Source of the DNA: Corallococcus sp. NCRR
GTDB lineage: Bacteria; Myxococcota; Myxococcia; Myxococcales; Myxococcaceae
Direction: 5' to 3'
Length of the DNA stretch: 64,000 nucleotides
NCBI RefSeq assembly: GCF_026965535.1
Contig: NZ_CP114039.1
Span: forward strand, 4,030,001-4,094,000
The notes beneath the pieces are model-generated. The model saw only the letters and a list, made by a program, of their open reading frames with translations, was not told the DNA's origin and did no database searches. A program made the translations under genes and the position numbers. Numbering within the stretch: position 1 is the stretch's first letter; each line of letters begins with the position of its first letter. This document shows positions 17,238 to 24,799 of this stretch, one piece after another.

Positions 17238-18500
17238 ATGGCACACGACACGAAGCCCGCGTTCGACATCATCCTGTGGGGCGCCACGGGATTCACCGGC
17301 CGCCTGGTGGCGGAGTACCTGGCTCGCAACCAGGACGCGCACCGCGCGAAGTGGGCCATCGCCGGGCGCGACGAAGGCAAGCTGGAGCAGGTCCGCTCGG
17401 AGCTGGTGAAGGTGCGGCCGGAGTTCGCGGACCTGCCGATGGTGCTCGCGGACGCGAAGGACGCGGCCTCGCTGGACGCGATGGTGGCGCGCACGCGCGT
17501 CATCATCTCCACGGTGGGCCCCTACGCGCGCTACGGCAACGAGTTGGTCGCCGCCTGCGTCCGCGCCGGCACGGACTACTGCGACCTGACGGGCGAGGTG
17601 CAGTGGATGCGCAAGACCATCGACGCCCACGACGCGCGGGCGCGCGAGACAGGGGCCCGCATCGTGCACACGTGCGGCTTCGACTCCATCCCTTCCGACC
17701 TGGGCACGCTGATGGTCCAGGACTACATGCGGGAGAAGCACGGCGGCCACTGCGACCAGGTGCGCTTCCACCTGACGCGCATGCGCGGCGGCTTCAGCGG
17801 CGGCACCATCGCCAGCATGATGGACACGCTGGCGGCGGTGAAGGCGGACCCGTCCCTCAAGAAGGTGCTGACCAGCGCCCACGCGCTGGACCCGGAGCCT
17901 TCCCGGGGCACGAAGGAGGAGCGCGACCTGGCCACGGTGAAGAAGAGCCCGGACACGGGCACGTGGACCGCGCCCTTCGTGATGGCCTCCGTCAACACGC
18001 GCGTCGTGCGGCGCTCCAACGCGCTGCTCGGCTACCCGTGGGGCCGCGACTTCTTCTACTCGGAGGTCTCCGACTTCGGCCCCGGGCCCAAGGGCCTGGC
18101 GCTCGCCACGGCGACCACCGCGGGGCTGGGCGGCTTCATGGTCCTGTCCAACGTGGACCCCGTGCGGGAGCTCCTGGAGAAGCACGTGCTGCCCGCGCCG
18201 GGGGAGGGCCCGTCCGCCACCGTGCGCGAGCGCGGCCTCTTCGAGGTGCGGCTGCTCGGTGAAGGCCACTCGCCCAAGAGCGGCCAGCGCGTGAAGGTGG
18301 AGGGCAAGGTCGCGTCGAAGGGCGACCCGGGCTACGCGGCCACGGCGCGCATGCTGGCGGAGTCCGCGCTGTGCCTCGCCTTCGACACCATCCCCAAGCG
18401 GGGCGGTGTGCTCACCCCCGCGTCCGCCATGGGCATGGTGCTGGTGGAGCGCCTGCGCAAGGCGGGCATGACGTTCGAGGTGCACGACCGCGCCGCGTGA
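17238..18500 (+). CDS. Saccharopine dehydrogenase-like / trans-acting enoyl reductase family protein
   Basis: 420 residues from ATG 17238 (MAHDTKPAFDIILWGATGFTGRL). The Rossmann motif GATGFTG is at residues 15-21; STVGPYARYGNELVAACVRAGTDYCDLTGEVQW is the conserved middle of the saccharopine-dehydrogenase-like family, as in mycobacterial trans-acting enoyl reductase (Rv2953-type). Conserved CGFDSIPSDLG follows. The C-terminus has a short hydrophobic stretch near residue 290 (GLGGFMVLSNV). By family it would reduce an enoyl or keto group in lipid biosynthesis with NAD(P)H; the substrate here is unknown. Monocistronic, ending convergently 16 bp from the Msr gene. Confidence 0.85.
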   Translation: MAHDTKPAFDIILWGATGFTGRLVAEYLARNQDAHRAKWAIAGRDEGKLEQVRSELVKVRPEFADLPMVLADAKDAASLDAMVARTRVIISTVGPYARYGNELVAACVRAGTDYCDLTGEVQWMRKTIDAHDARARETGARIVHTCGFDSIPSDLGTLMVQDYMREKHGGHCDQVRFHLTRMRGGFSGGTIASMMDTLAAVKADPSLKKVLTSAHALDPEPSRGTKEERDLATVKKSPDTGTWTAPFVMASVNTRVVRRSNALLGYPWGRDFFYSEVSDFGPGPKGLALATATTAGLGGFMVLSNVDPVRELLEKHVLPAPGEGPSATVRERGLFEVRLLGEGHSPKSGQRVKVEGKVASKGDPGYAATARMLAESALCLAFDTIPKRGGVLTPASAMGMVLVERLRKAGMTFEVHDRAA

Positions 18501-18516
18501 GGGCGCGGCCCGGGCC

Positions 18517-19698
18517 TCAGTCGCGCAGGTAGTGGCAGGTGTAGCCGCCGGGGTTCTTCACCAGGTAGTCCTGGTGGTAGCCCTCGGCGGGCACCCACTC
18601 GCCGGCGGCGGTGATTTGCGTGACGACGGGCCGGGACCACTTGCCAGACTTGTCCACGCGGGCCTTTACCGCCTCCGCCGTCCGGCGCTGTTCGTCCGAC
18701 AGGTAGAAGATGGCGGAGCGGTACTGCGAGCCCACGTCGTTGCCCTGGCGGTTGAGCGTCGTCGGGTCGTGCATGCGGAAGAACCACTTCTCCAGCAGCG
18801 CCTCGTACGTCAGCAGCTTCGGGTTGAAGACGACGCGCACGGCCTCCGCGTGCCCCGTCTCCCCGGTGTGCACGTCATCGTAGGTGGCGCCCTTCAAGGC
18901 GCCGCCCGTGTAGCCGACCTCCGTGTCGATGACGCCCGGGATCTTCCGGAGGATGTCCTCCATGCCCCAGAAGCACCCGCCCGCCAGGTACGCCGTCTCG
19001 CGCGTCACCTCCGTGGCGGCGGTGGCCTTCGCCAGCACGACGGCGCCCGCGGCGGGGGCGAGCGAACCCTGGGGCTCGCTCGGGGCCGCGCGGCCGAATG
19101 AGGGCAGCCACGCGCCATAGCCCTTCGCGGCCAGCTCGTTCACGGGGATGAAGCGCAGCGACGCGGAGTTGATGCAGTAGCGCAGGCCCGTGGGATTGGG
19201 GCCGTCCTCGAAGACGTGGCCCAGGTGCGAGTCGCCGTCCTTGGAGCGCACCTCCACGCGCTCCATGCCCAGGAAGTTGTCACGCTTCTCCACCACGTGG
19301 GCCTTGTCCACGGGGCGAGTGAAGCTGGGCCAGCCGGTGCCGGACTCGAACTTGTCGCGCGAGGAGAACAGCGGCTCGCCGCTGACCACGTCGACGTAGA
19401 GCCCCTCGTCGTGATTGTTCCAGTACGCGTTGCGGAAGGGAGGCTCGGTGTCCTCGTTCTGCGTCACCCGGTAGGCCAGGGGGGACAGGGTGCGCTTGAG
19501 CTCCGCGTCGGACGGCTTCGTGAACTTGCTGCCGTCCTTCGCGGTGGCGGACGCGGTGGCCTGGGGCTTGGCGTCGGGTGGAGCGCCACGCGCCTCGGTG
19601 CACGCGCTCAGCACGGTGGCCAGCACCAGCACGGCGGGCCACAGCCCGCGCGCCAGCGACAGCCGGGGGGAAGAAGACACTGCTCGGGCGGACGACAT
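18517..19698 (-). CDS. msrBA: MsrB-MsrA fusion lipoprotein (methionine sulfoxide reductase)
   Basis: 393 residues from ATG 19698. The signal sequence ends in a lipobox (VLSAC). Residues ~55-185 are MsrB ([29 protein letters not shown], catalytic Cys in [13 protein letters not shown] near 173); the zinc CxxC pairs found in many MsrBs are absent. Residues ~230-390 are MsrA with the nucleophile in [11 protein letters not shown] near 239 and EVGYTGG. MsrA reduces S- and MsrB reduces R-methionine sulfoxide; the fusion at the outer or inner membrane surface would repair oxidised exported proteins. Domain order B-A is the reverse of the PilB-type A-B order. The reductant (a periplasmic thioredoxin) is not encoded nearby. 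Confidence 0.93.
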   Translation of the reverse strand: MSSARAVSSSPRLSLARGLWPAVLVLATVLSACTEARGAPPDAKPQATASATAKDGSKFTKPSDAELKRTLSPLAYRVTQNEDTEPPFRNAYWNNHDEGLYVDVVSGEPLFSSRDKFESGTGWPSFTRPVDKAHVVEKRDNFLGMERVEVRSKDGDSHLGHVFEDGPNPTGLRYCINSASLRFIPVNELAAKGYGAWLPSFGRAAPSEPQGSLAPAAGAVVLAKATAATEVTRETAYLAGGCFWGMEDILRKIPGVIDTEVGYTGGALKGATYDDVHTGETGHAEAVRVVFNPKLLTYEALLEKWFFRMHDPTTLNRQGNDVGSQYRSAIFYLSDEQRRTAEAVKARVDKSGKWSRPVVTQITAAGEWVPAEGYHQDYLVKNPGGYTCHYLRD

Positions 19699-19893
19699 GG
19701 GTCGCGAAGCCTCCAGCGCCGCCGGAAGAAGGGCGCCACCTCTCCTTACGCGCGACACCGGGGAGCGGTTACAGCGGGGCTTCCGAAGACCTGCCAGCCG
19801 GGCGGGCCTCCCCGTGGCTCGCCGGAGGGCCGGGCAGTGGCCGGCGGGGGGCCGGAGGGGCTACGGTTCCTCGCGAGGACCGGGAGGAAGCCG

Positions 19894-20229
19894 ATGAGCC
19901 GGGAACGCGGGCCGCGAGGTCCAATCGGGCGGGTGACGGGCATCTCGCGCGCGGAAGGCGCCAACGTCATCCTTCGCATCCGGGCCCTCCAGGGCGTGGA
20001 GGGAGCCGCGCCGGTGGCGGAGCGCAACGCGCCCCGGCGCTCCTTCGCGGAGGTGATGGATCGCCACGCGCAGGGGTTGAACAGCGCGGAGCCCCTGCCG
20101 TTTCCCGTGGCGCCCAAGCCCCTGCCGCCACCCGTGCGCGGTCACGAGGACGAAGAGCTGATGACCGCGGAGCCCGCCCCCGACACCTTCGTCGGGCTCA
20201 TGTGGTCCAAGCTGAAGCGCTCCCGCTGA
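19894..20229 (+). CDS. Hypothetical small protein
   Basis: 111 residues from ATG 19894 with a good GGGAGG seven bases upstream. It is not recognised. The N-terminal half has beta character with an IGRVTGISRAEGANVILRI run; the middle is Pro-rich (PFPVAPKPLPPP) and the C-terminus ends WSKLKRSR. No signal peptide or membrane segment. Its last codons fall inside the first unit of the tandem repeat that separates it from the convergent FG-GAP gene. Function unknown. Confidence 0.65.
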   Translation: MSRERGPRGPIGRVTGISRAEGANVILRIRALQGVEGAAPVAERNAPRRSFAEVMDRHAQGLNSAEPLPFPVAPKPLPPPVRGHEDEELMTAEPAPDTFVGLMWSKLKRSR

Positions 20230-20510
20230 AGCGCACCCGCGGCAGCGGCCACCACGTCGCGGCGAGCCCGGAGAGGGACACTCAGTCCAAGCTCGCCACG
20301 TCGTTGGCTGAATCGCTCCCGCTGAGGCGCTCCAGGCGAGCCGCTACCCTCCCGTCGCGGCGAGCTCTCCCAGGGACACGTAGTCCTGGGGCGCGGCGTC
20401 GTTGGCTGGAGCGCTCCCGCTGAAGCGCTCCAGGCAAGGCGCTACCACCACGTCGCGGCGAGCCCTCCCAGGGACACGTAGTCCTGGCTCGCGGTGTCGT
20501 TGGCGGAGTG
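20220..20510. repeat. Three tandem ~97-bp copies of an FG-GAP gene 3' end
   Basis: Units begin at 20220, 20316 and 20414 with CTCCCGCTGA. The right-most unit includes the last coding bases and stop of the FG-GAP gene; read on the minus strand the others still encode relics of the same C-terminus (ANDAAPQDYVSLGELAAT and ANDVASLD-stop-VSLSGLAATWW). The left unit also supplies the stop of the 111-residue gene. Units have diverged by base changes and small indels. Confidence 0.85.
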
Positions 20511-21947
20511 GGGATCCGCGGGGACGCTGAGCGTCCGCGTGGCGGTGATGCGGTAGGACAGGCCCACGCTGGAGCGCGGCAGCGGCGCGGAGAAGCGCAG
20601 GACGGTGGTGTCGCCCACGGCCAGCGGTCCCACCTCGCACTGGAGCGTGCCGGCGGCCATGAGGCAGTCCCGGGTGCTGGCCTGGAGGCCCGGGGGCAGG
20701 GCCACGGTGATGACGGCCCGGGTCAGCGGATCCGGCCCGTGCTGCGTGACGTTGAGCGTGTAGTCGATGCGCGGCATGGCCACGCCCGGCCTGGGGACGG
20801 CGGTGAGCGTCACCTCCACGTCCGCGGAAGCCGCGGCCCGAAGCACGGACACGTCATGTCCCCGGGTGTTGGCGGTGACGACGTCCGGCTTCAGGTCGCC
20901 ATCGAGCAGGCCCACCGCGACCGCCGCGGGGCCTTCTCCCGTGGGCAGGCGCGTGGGCGCGCCGAAGGAGCCGTGGCCCTGGCCGGGCAGGAGTGACACG
21001 GTGTCCTCGTTGAAGTTCGCGGTGACCAGGTCCAGGATCCCGTCGCCGTTGAAGTCGCCGGGCGCGACGTAGTACGGCCCGCCCTTCACGGCGAAGTCCA
21101 CGCGCACGGGGAACGTCCCGGTGCCGGTGCCGCGCAGCACGGACACGCTCTGGCCCCGGAAGTTCGCGGTGACCACGTCCAGCTTCCCGTCGTCATCCAC
21201 GTCCACCACCGCGACGGAGTAGGGCGCGTTGCCCGTGGCGAAGTCCATGCGCGGCCGGAACGTCCCGTCCCCGTTGCCGAGCAGCACCGACACCGTGTCC
21301 ACGAAGTTCGCGGTGACCAGGTCCGCCATCCCATCGTGGTTGACGTCGGCCACCTTCACCGCGAACGGGTTGGTGCCGGTCGTCACGTCCTTCTGCGACA
21401 CGAACCGTCCGGAGCCCCGGTTCAGCAGCACCGACACGGAGTCCTCCAGCGAGTTGGCCGTCACCACGTCCAGGCGGCCGTCGCCATCCAGGTCGCCCAC
21501 GTCCACCGCCGAGGGCTCCGCGCCCACGGAGTGGTCGGTCCGCGCGCCGAACGTTCCATCTCCGCGCCCCAGCAGCACGGACACCGTGCCCCCGAAGTGG
21601 CTGGTGACCGCGTCCAGGTGGCCATCCCCGTCGAAGTCCCCCACCGCCACCGCGCCGGGCAACGCGCCGGTGGGCCGCTCCATGCCGGGCGCGAACGTGC
21701 CGTCCCCCCGGCTCCGCAGCACGGACACGGTGCCCGCGGTGTGGTTGGCCGTGATGACGTCCACGCGCCCGTCCTCGTCGAAGTCACCCAGCGCCACGGA
21801 GCGAGGCCCCATCCCCGTGGGTGATGCGCGAGGCGCATCCAGCAGCGGCCGGGCCGGAGTGATGGCCATCCGCGGCAGCGCCATGGCGATCAACACCGCG
21901 ACGCTGAACAGCATCACGCCCGCATGGGCCATTCGTGGGTGTCTCAT
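20442..21947 (-). CDS. Secreted FG-GAP/VCBS-repeat protein with DUF11-like C-terminus
   Basis: 501 residues from ATG 21947 (MRHPRMAHAGVML), preferred over the ATG six codons earlier because GAGGGGGACG precedes it. A signal/anchor segment spans ~8-30. Residues ~45-375 contain about seven FG-GAP/VCBS repeats, each with a calcium-loop-like DxDxDGxxDxxxxN core (e.g. DFDEDGRVDVITAN, DLDGDGRLDVVTAN) and a following SVLLGxGDGTF. The C-terminal ~120 residues resemble a DUF11 Ig-like domain (RIDYTLNVTQHGPDPLTRAVITV). The beta-propeller should be extracellular and may bind carbohydrate or protein. Its 3' end has been tandemly copied beyond the stop. Confidence 0.88.
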   Translation of the reverse strand: MRHPRMAHAGVMLFSVAVLIAMALPRMAITPARPLLDAPRASPTGMGPRSVALGDFDEDGRVDVITANHTAGTVSVLRSRGDGTFAPGMERPTGALPGAVAVGDFDGDGHLDAVTSHFGGTVSVLLGRGDGTFGARTDHSVGAEPSAVDVGDLDGDGRLDVVTANSLEDSVSVLLNRGSGRFVSQKDVTTGTNPFAVKVADVNHDGMADLVTANFVDTVSVLLGNGDGTFRPRMDFATGNAPYSVAVVDVDDDGKLDVVTANFRGQSVSVLRGTGTGTFPVRVDFAVKGGPYYVAPGDFNGDGILDLVTANFNEDTVSLLPGQGHGSFGAPTRLPTGEGPAAVAVGLLDGDLKPDVVTANTRGHDVSVLRAAASADVEVTLTAVPRPGVAMPRIDYTLNVTQHGPDPLTRAVITVALPPGLQASTRDCLMAAGTLQCEVGPLAVGDTTVLRFSAPLPRSSVGLSYRITATRTLSVPADPHSANDTASQDYVSLGGLAATWW

Positions 21948-22156
21948 GTTCGTCCCCCTCTTCATTCACGATTCACGGCCCTGAACCGGCAAGGCCGTAT
22001 GAACGCGGTTTCCGTGACATCCCCGCGTGATGTCGAAGAAGTAAGAAGGGGGGCCGGGTGGGGCCATGCGTCCCGGGGGAAGGTGCGGTGACGGGCGGTG
22101 GACAGGCGCACGTCCCCGGAAGGACGGGTTGCGCGCGGAGTAGGCTGCGCCGTCCC

Positions 22157-22999
22157 ATGTCCCTTCCGTCAGAAACCCCGCCTTCCTCCCGCCAGCCGTT
22201 GGTTGTCACCACGTCGGACCGGGTGGACGCACAGCTCGCACAGCGTGCGAGGAGTGCGGCGGAGGCGGTGGGCGTGCCGTATATGGAGCGTCACCACAAG
22301 CTGCCCCTGAAGAAGCTGCTCACCGACATGGCGGACGCGCTCGTCGTCTTTGAATCCACGGCGGTATCGCTGGTGGACGCGGAAGGGACGCTGCGCTTCT
22401 CACCGGGGCTCGCGCACCTGCGCGTGAAGCAACTGGACGCGGGCGTGACGGAGGACCAGCTCGTGCGCGTCGCGGGGCTGCGCGAAGGGGAGCGCGTGCT
22501 GGACTGCACCCTGGGGTTGGGCGCGGATGCGCAGGTGGCGGCGCGGCTGGTGGGGCCGGGCGGAAGCGTCATCGCGCTGGAGAAGAGTCCGGCGCTGTAT
22601 CTCCTGGTGCGGCACGGGCTCCAGGGGCTGCCGAGCCACCCGGCCTCCAGCACGGTGGAGGTCGTGCACGCGGACGCGGCGGAGTTCCTGCGCACGCTGC
22701 CGGACGGCGCGTTCGACGTGGTGCTCTTCGACCCGATGTTCGAGCGCGAGCGCAAGTCCTCCGCCGCGTTCGAAGCGCTGCGCCGCCACGCGGACTACTC
22801 GCCGCTGACGCGACAGACGGTGGACGAGGCCCGGCGCGTGGCACGCCGGATGGTGGTGCTGAAGGGCTCGCGCTACTCGAAGGACTTCAAGAAGCTGGGC
22901 ATCACCCCGGAGCCCGCCCGGCCCAACGCCACGGTGTTGTGGGCCCGACTGCCGGGTACGGGGAAGAATGGAAATCCTGGTGGGTCCAGGAACGCTTGA
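22157..22999 (+). CDS. RsmJ-like class I SAM-dependent methyltransferase
   Basis: 280 residues from ATG 22157; the longer upstream frame lacks a site and looks non-coding. The middle contains a SAM-binding motif I variant (RVLDCTLGLGADAQVAARLV), then GSVIALEKSPALYLLVRHGL, and the catalytic-type motif DVVLFDPMFERERKSSAAF, which closely parallels the DPMF(P)xxxKS motif of RsmJ, the 16S rRNA guanine-N2 methyltransferase (m2G1516). Length is similar to the family. An N-terminal ~90 residues resemble the extra RsmJ lobe. RsmJ-like function is likely; a different nucleic-acid substrate cannot be excluded. Confidence 0.8.
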   Translation: MSLPSETPPSSRQPLVVTTSDRVDAQLAQRARSAAEAVGVPYMERHHKLPLKKLLTDMADALVVFESTAVSLVDAEGTLRFSPGLAHLRVKQLDAGVTEDQLVRVAGLREGERVLDCTLGLGADAQVAARLVGPGGSVIALEKSPALYLLVRHGLQGLPSHPASSTVEVVHADAAEFLRTLPDGAFDVVLFDPMFERERKSSAAFEALRRHADYSPLTRQTVDEARRVARRMVVLKGSRYSKDFKKLGITPEPARPNATVLWARLPGTGKNGNPGGSRNA

Positions 23000-23040
23000 T
23001 ACCGTTCCGGATGGCCGTGACTCACCACCGGGAGCGACAC

Positions 23041-23328
23041 ATGAAGACGCTGAAGCGTGGACTGTTGCTGATGGGCTGTCTGCTGGGGGCCGTGGGCTGT
23101 GGCGTGGAGGCGCCGGAGGAGGGCGCGCCGGTGCAGGAGGAGGACACGCGGGAGGTGTCCGCGCAGGCCAGCTGCATCCCCGGGCAGACGCGCACCATCA
23201 AGGTGGGCTGCTGCACGCCCACGCTGGAGCGCCGGCAGAACCAGATCTGCACCAACTCCGCGGGCTCCTGGAGCAACTCCGGCTCCAGCTACTGTGGCGG
23301 CTCGACCCTGAACTGCTACGGCGGCTGA
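23041..23328 (+). CDS. Small Cys-rich lipoprotein
   Basis: 95 residues from ATG 23041, with GGGAG eight bases upstream. The signal peptide ends in a lipobox, LLGAVGCGV (Cys20). The mature region has an acidic linker (EEGAPVQEED) and then a short Cys-rich module: SCIPGQTRTIKVGCC, QICTNSAGSW, YCGGSTLNCYGG, with six cysteines likely to form three disulfides. The family is not recognised; such small cell-surface proteins are common in myxobacteria. The 3' end overlaps the convergent GntR gene by 13 bases. Confidence 0.8.
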   Translation: MKTLKRGLLLMGCLLGAVGCGVEAPEEGAPVQEEDTREVSAQASCIPGQTRTIKVGCCTPTLERRQNQICTNSAGSWSNSGSSYCGGSTLNCYGG

Positions 23329-24452
23329 GCTAAAGGCCCGAGGCGCGTTGACCCATCCTGCGCGGAAGCAATCCTCGCGCAGGGTGGTTCCGAGGAACCG
23401 GTGGCTGGAGCGTCGATCCGCGGGAGGCCGCTCTCCGGAGACGAACCGTCCCCATCCGCCCGGCCTTCGCCGCGCGTTCCACCCATTTCAGGAGGCGTAG
23501 GCCCCGGAGCTGTTGGAGACGGCAGTGTCTCGCTGGCCGAAGCCACGGAGAGGGCCGCTGCCTGAGGGCACGGCGCACCCCCGAGCGCCTCGGCATCCTC
23601 TGGGGCGGGTACGCGGCAACCGGGGCTCCGCTCCTCGACAGAAGGGACTACCTCCGGCGCGTCCCCCATCCCAGTGGCTGCCACGGGAGCACCGGCGAGA
23701 CCCTCCTGGGAGCATGGGGCCTCGGAGGACGCAGGCTTGACGGGGACGGGAGCGAAGGCATCGAGCACGCGCTCATCGCGAGCCTTCATCAGTGCCGGCA
23801 GCTCATGCTGAAGTGCCTGCACATCGCGCTCGTGCAGGATCGCCATCAGGCGGAAGGCCCACTCGCGCAGCGCCTCTCCGCCCAGATGAGGCAGCAGTTG
23901 GGCGGCTCCTCCCAGGAAGGCCCGCTGCAGGGACTGAACGAGGAGCACGTGCCCGGGACGTGCCGCCACTCGCGCTGCCTGCCGCAGCAACTCGAATTCC
24001 GCCTGCGCGCAGGACTCCCCCGACTCCCAGCGCGCCGCGTCCTGAAGCCGGAAGCACGCGCTCCCCAGCCGGTCCAGGTCGAGGTCCGAAGCTTTCTCGC
24101 AGCAGTCGACCAGGAGCTCCACCAGCACCTGCCGCTTGAGGCTGAAGTAGCCCTCCAGAAGCCACCGGGCATCCGGGTTGCTCGCGTCATGCAGCGCCAG
24201 GCCCAGGTTCTCCAGCGTCAGCGATTCATCCAGCGGCACCGCGTGCGTCTTGCGTCCGGCGCGCTGCACCACCAGCCCCCGCGCAGCCAGCCGCCGCAGC
24301 GCCTCTCGGATGGTGCCTCGGCATACCTCATAGCGGCGCGCCAGCTTCGCTTCGGAGCCGAATCGCCCGCTCGGGTGCAGCCGCCCCAGCGCGATATCGC
24401 GCTCGATTTGCGCCTCCACATAGGCCACGAGTCCTCGCCGTTCCATCCCCAT
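23316..24452 (-). CDS. GntR-family transcriptional regulator with long disordered tail
   Basis: 378 residues from ATG 24452 (GAGGGAGGGG precedes it). Residues ~5-70 are a GntR winged helix (GRFGSEAKLARRYEVCRGTIREALRRLAARGLVVQRAGR). Residues ~85-230 are all-helical with an FadR-like FCD look (LLEGYFSLKRQVLVELLVD; AEFELLRQAARVAARPGH), usually the ligand-binding/dimer domain. From ~245 to the end is a Pro/Ala/Glu-rich low-complexity tail, absent from normal GntR proteins. The ligand and targets are unknown. The upstream 347 bp contain two copies of the palindromic repeat. Confidence 0.87.
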   Translation of the reverse strand: MGMERRGLVAYVEAQIERDIALGRLHPSGRFGSEAKLARRYEVCRGTIREALRRLAARGLVVQRAGRKTHAVPLDESLTLENLGLALHDASNPDARWLLEGYFSLKRQVLVELLVDCCEKASDLDLDRLGSACFRLQDAARWESGESCAQAEFELLRQAARVAARPGHVLLVQSLQRAFLGGAAQLLPHLGGEALREWAFRLMAILHERDVQALQHELPALMKARDERVLDAFAPVPVKPASSEAPCSQEGLAGAPVAATGMGDAPEVVPSVEERSPGCRVPAPEDAEALGGAPCPQAAALSVASASETLPSPTAPGPTPPEMGGTRGEGRADGDGSSPESGLPRIDAPATGSSEPPCARIASAQDGSTRLGPLAQPP

Positions 24453-24568
24453 CCCCTCCCTCGTTCCAGCATGGCCATCCAACCACAGGGGTCTGACATG
24501 GACGGGTGGGCCCACTCCCCGCGTCGCTTGCCGGGCCAGCGCGCCCCCGGGCCGCATGGGCTGAAAAC

Positions 24569-24587
24569 CTGTCCGACAGTCGGACAG
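24569..24587. repeat. Dispersed palindromic repeat, copy 1
   Basis: CTGTCCGACAGTCGGACAG, 9-bp perfect arms around one central base. Same element at 24709, 47159, 47214 and 61484. Confidence 0.85.
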
Positions 24588-24708
24588 CTTTGGAGACAAC
24601 CGGCCCCGGGAGGGCGCCTCCGTCCATGGCCCCTCCTTGGTACCCGAGCACGCATGACGTGGCACCCTTGTCGGACCGGCGCGGCCTCGGACCCATGCGG
24701 CGGAATCG

Positions 24709-24725
24709 GTCCGACAGTCGGACAG
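24709..24725. repeat. Dispersed palindromic repeat, copy 2
   Basis: GTCCGACAGTCGGACAG; 7-bp inner arms kept, left outer bases changed. The 45 bp after it match those after copy 1. Confidence 0.8.
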
Positions 24726-24799
24726 GTTTTGAGGCAACCGGGCCCGGGCGGGTGCCTCTGTCCGTTGCCCGGTTCGGGAGGCTCCGGACCCGGGAGGCT

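Larger units (their letters stand above)
24453..24799. other. Intergenic region with paired palindromic repeats
   Basis: 347 bp between the start of the GntR gene and the end of the DUF1501 gene. No supported gene lies here. It holds two copies of a duplicated ~65-bp unit (palindrome plus about 45 bp of downstream sequence roughly 80% identical), centred 138 bp apart. Confidence 0.7.

Noticed and set aside
24569..24725. Palindromic repeats as a CRISPR array
   Set aside because: Copies are too few, not regularly spaced and have no unique spacers of constant length; no cas genes nearby.
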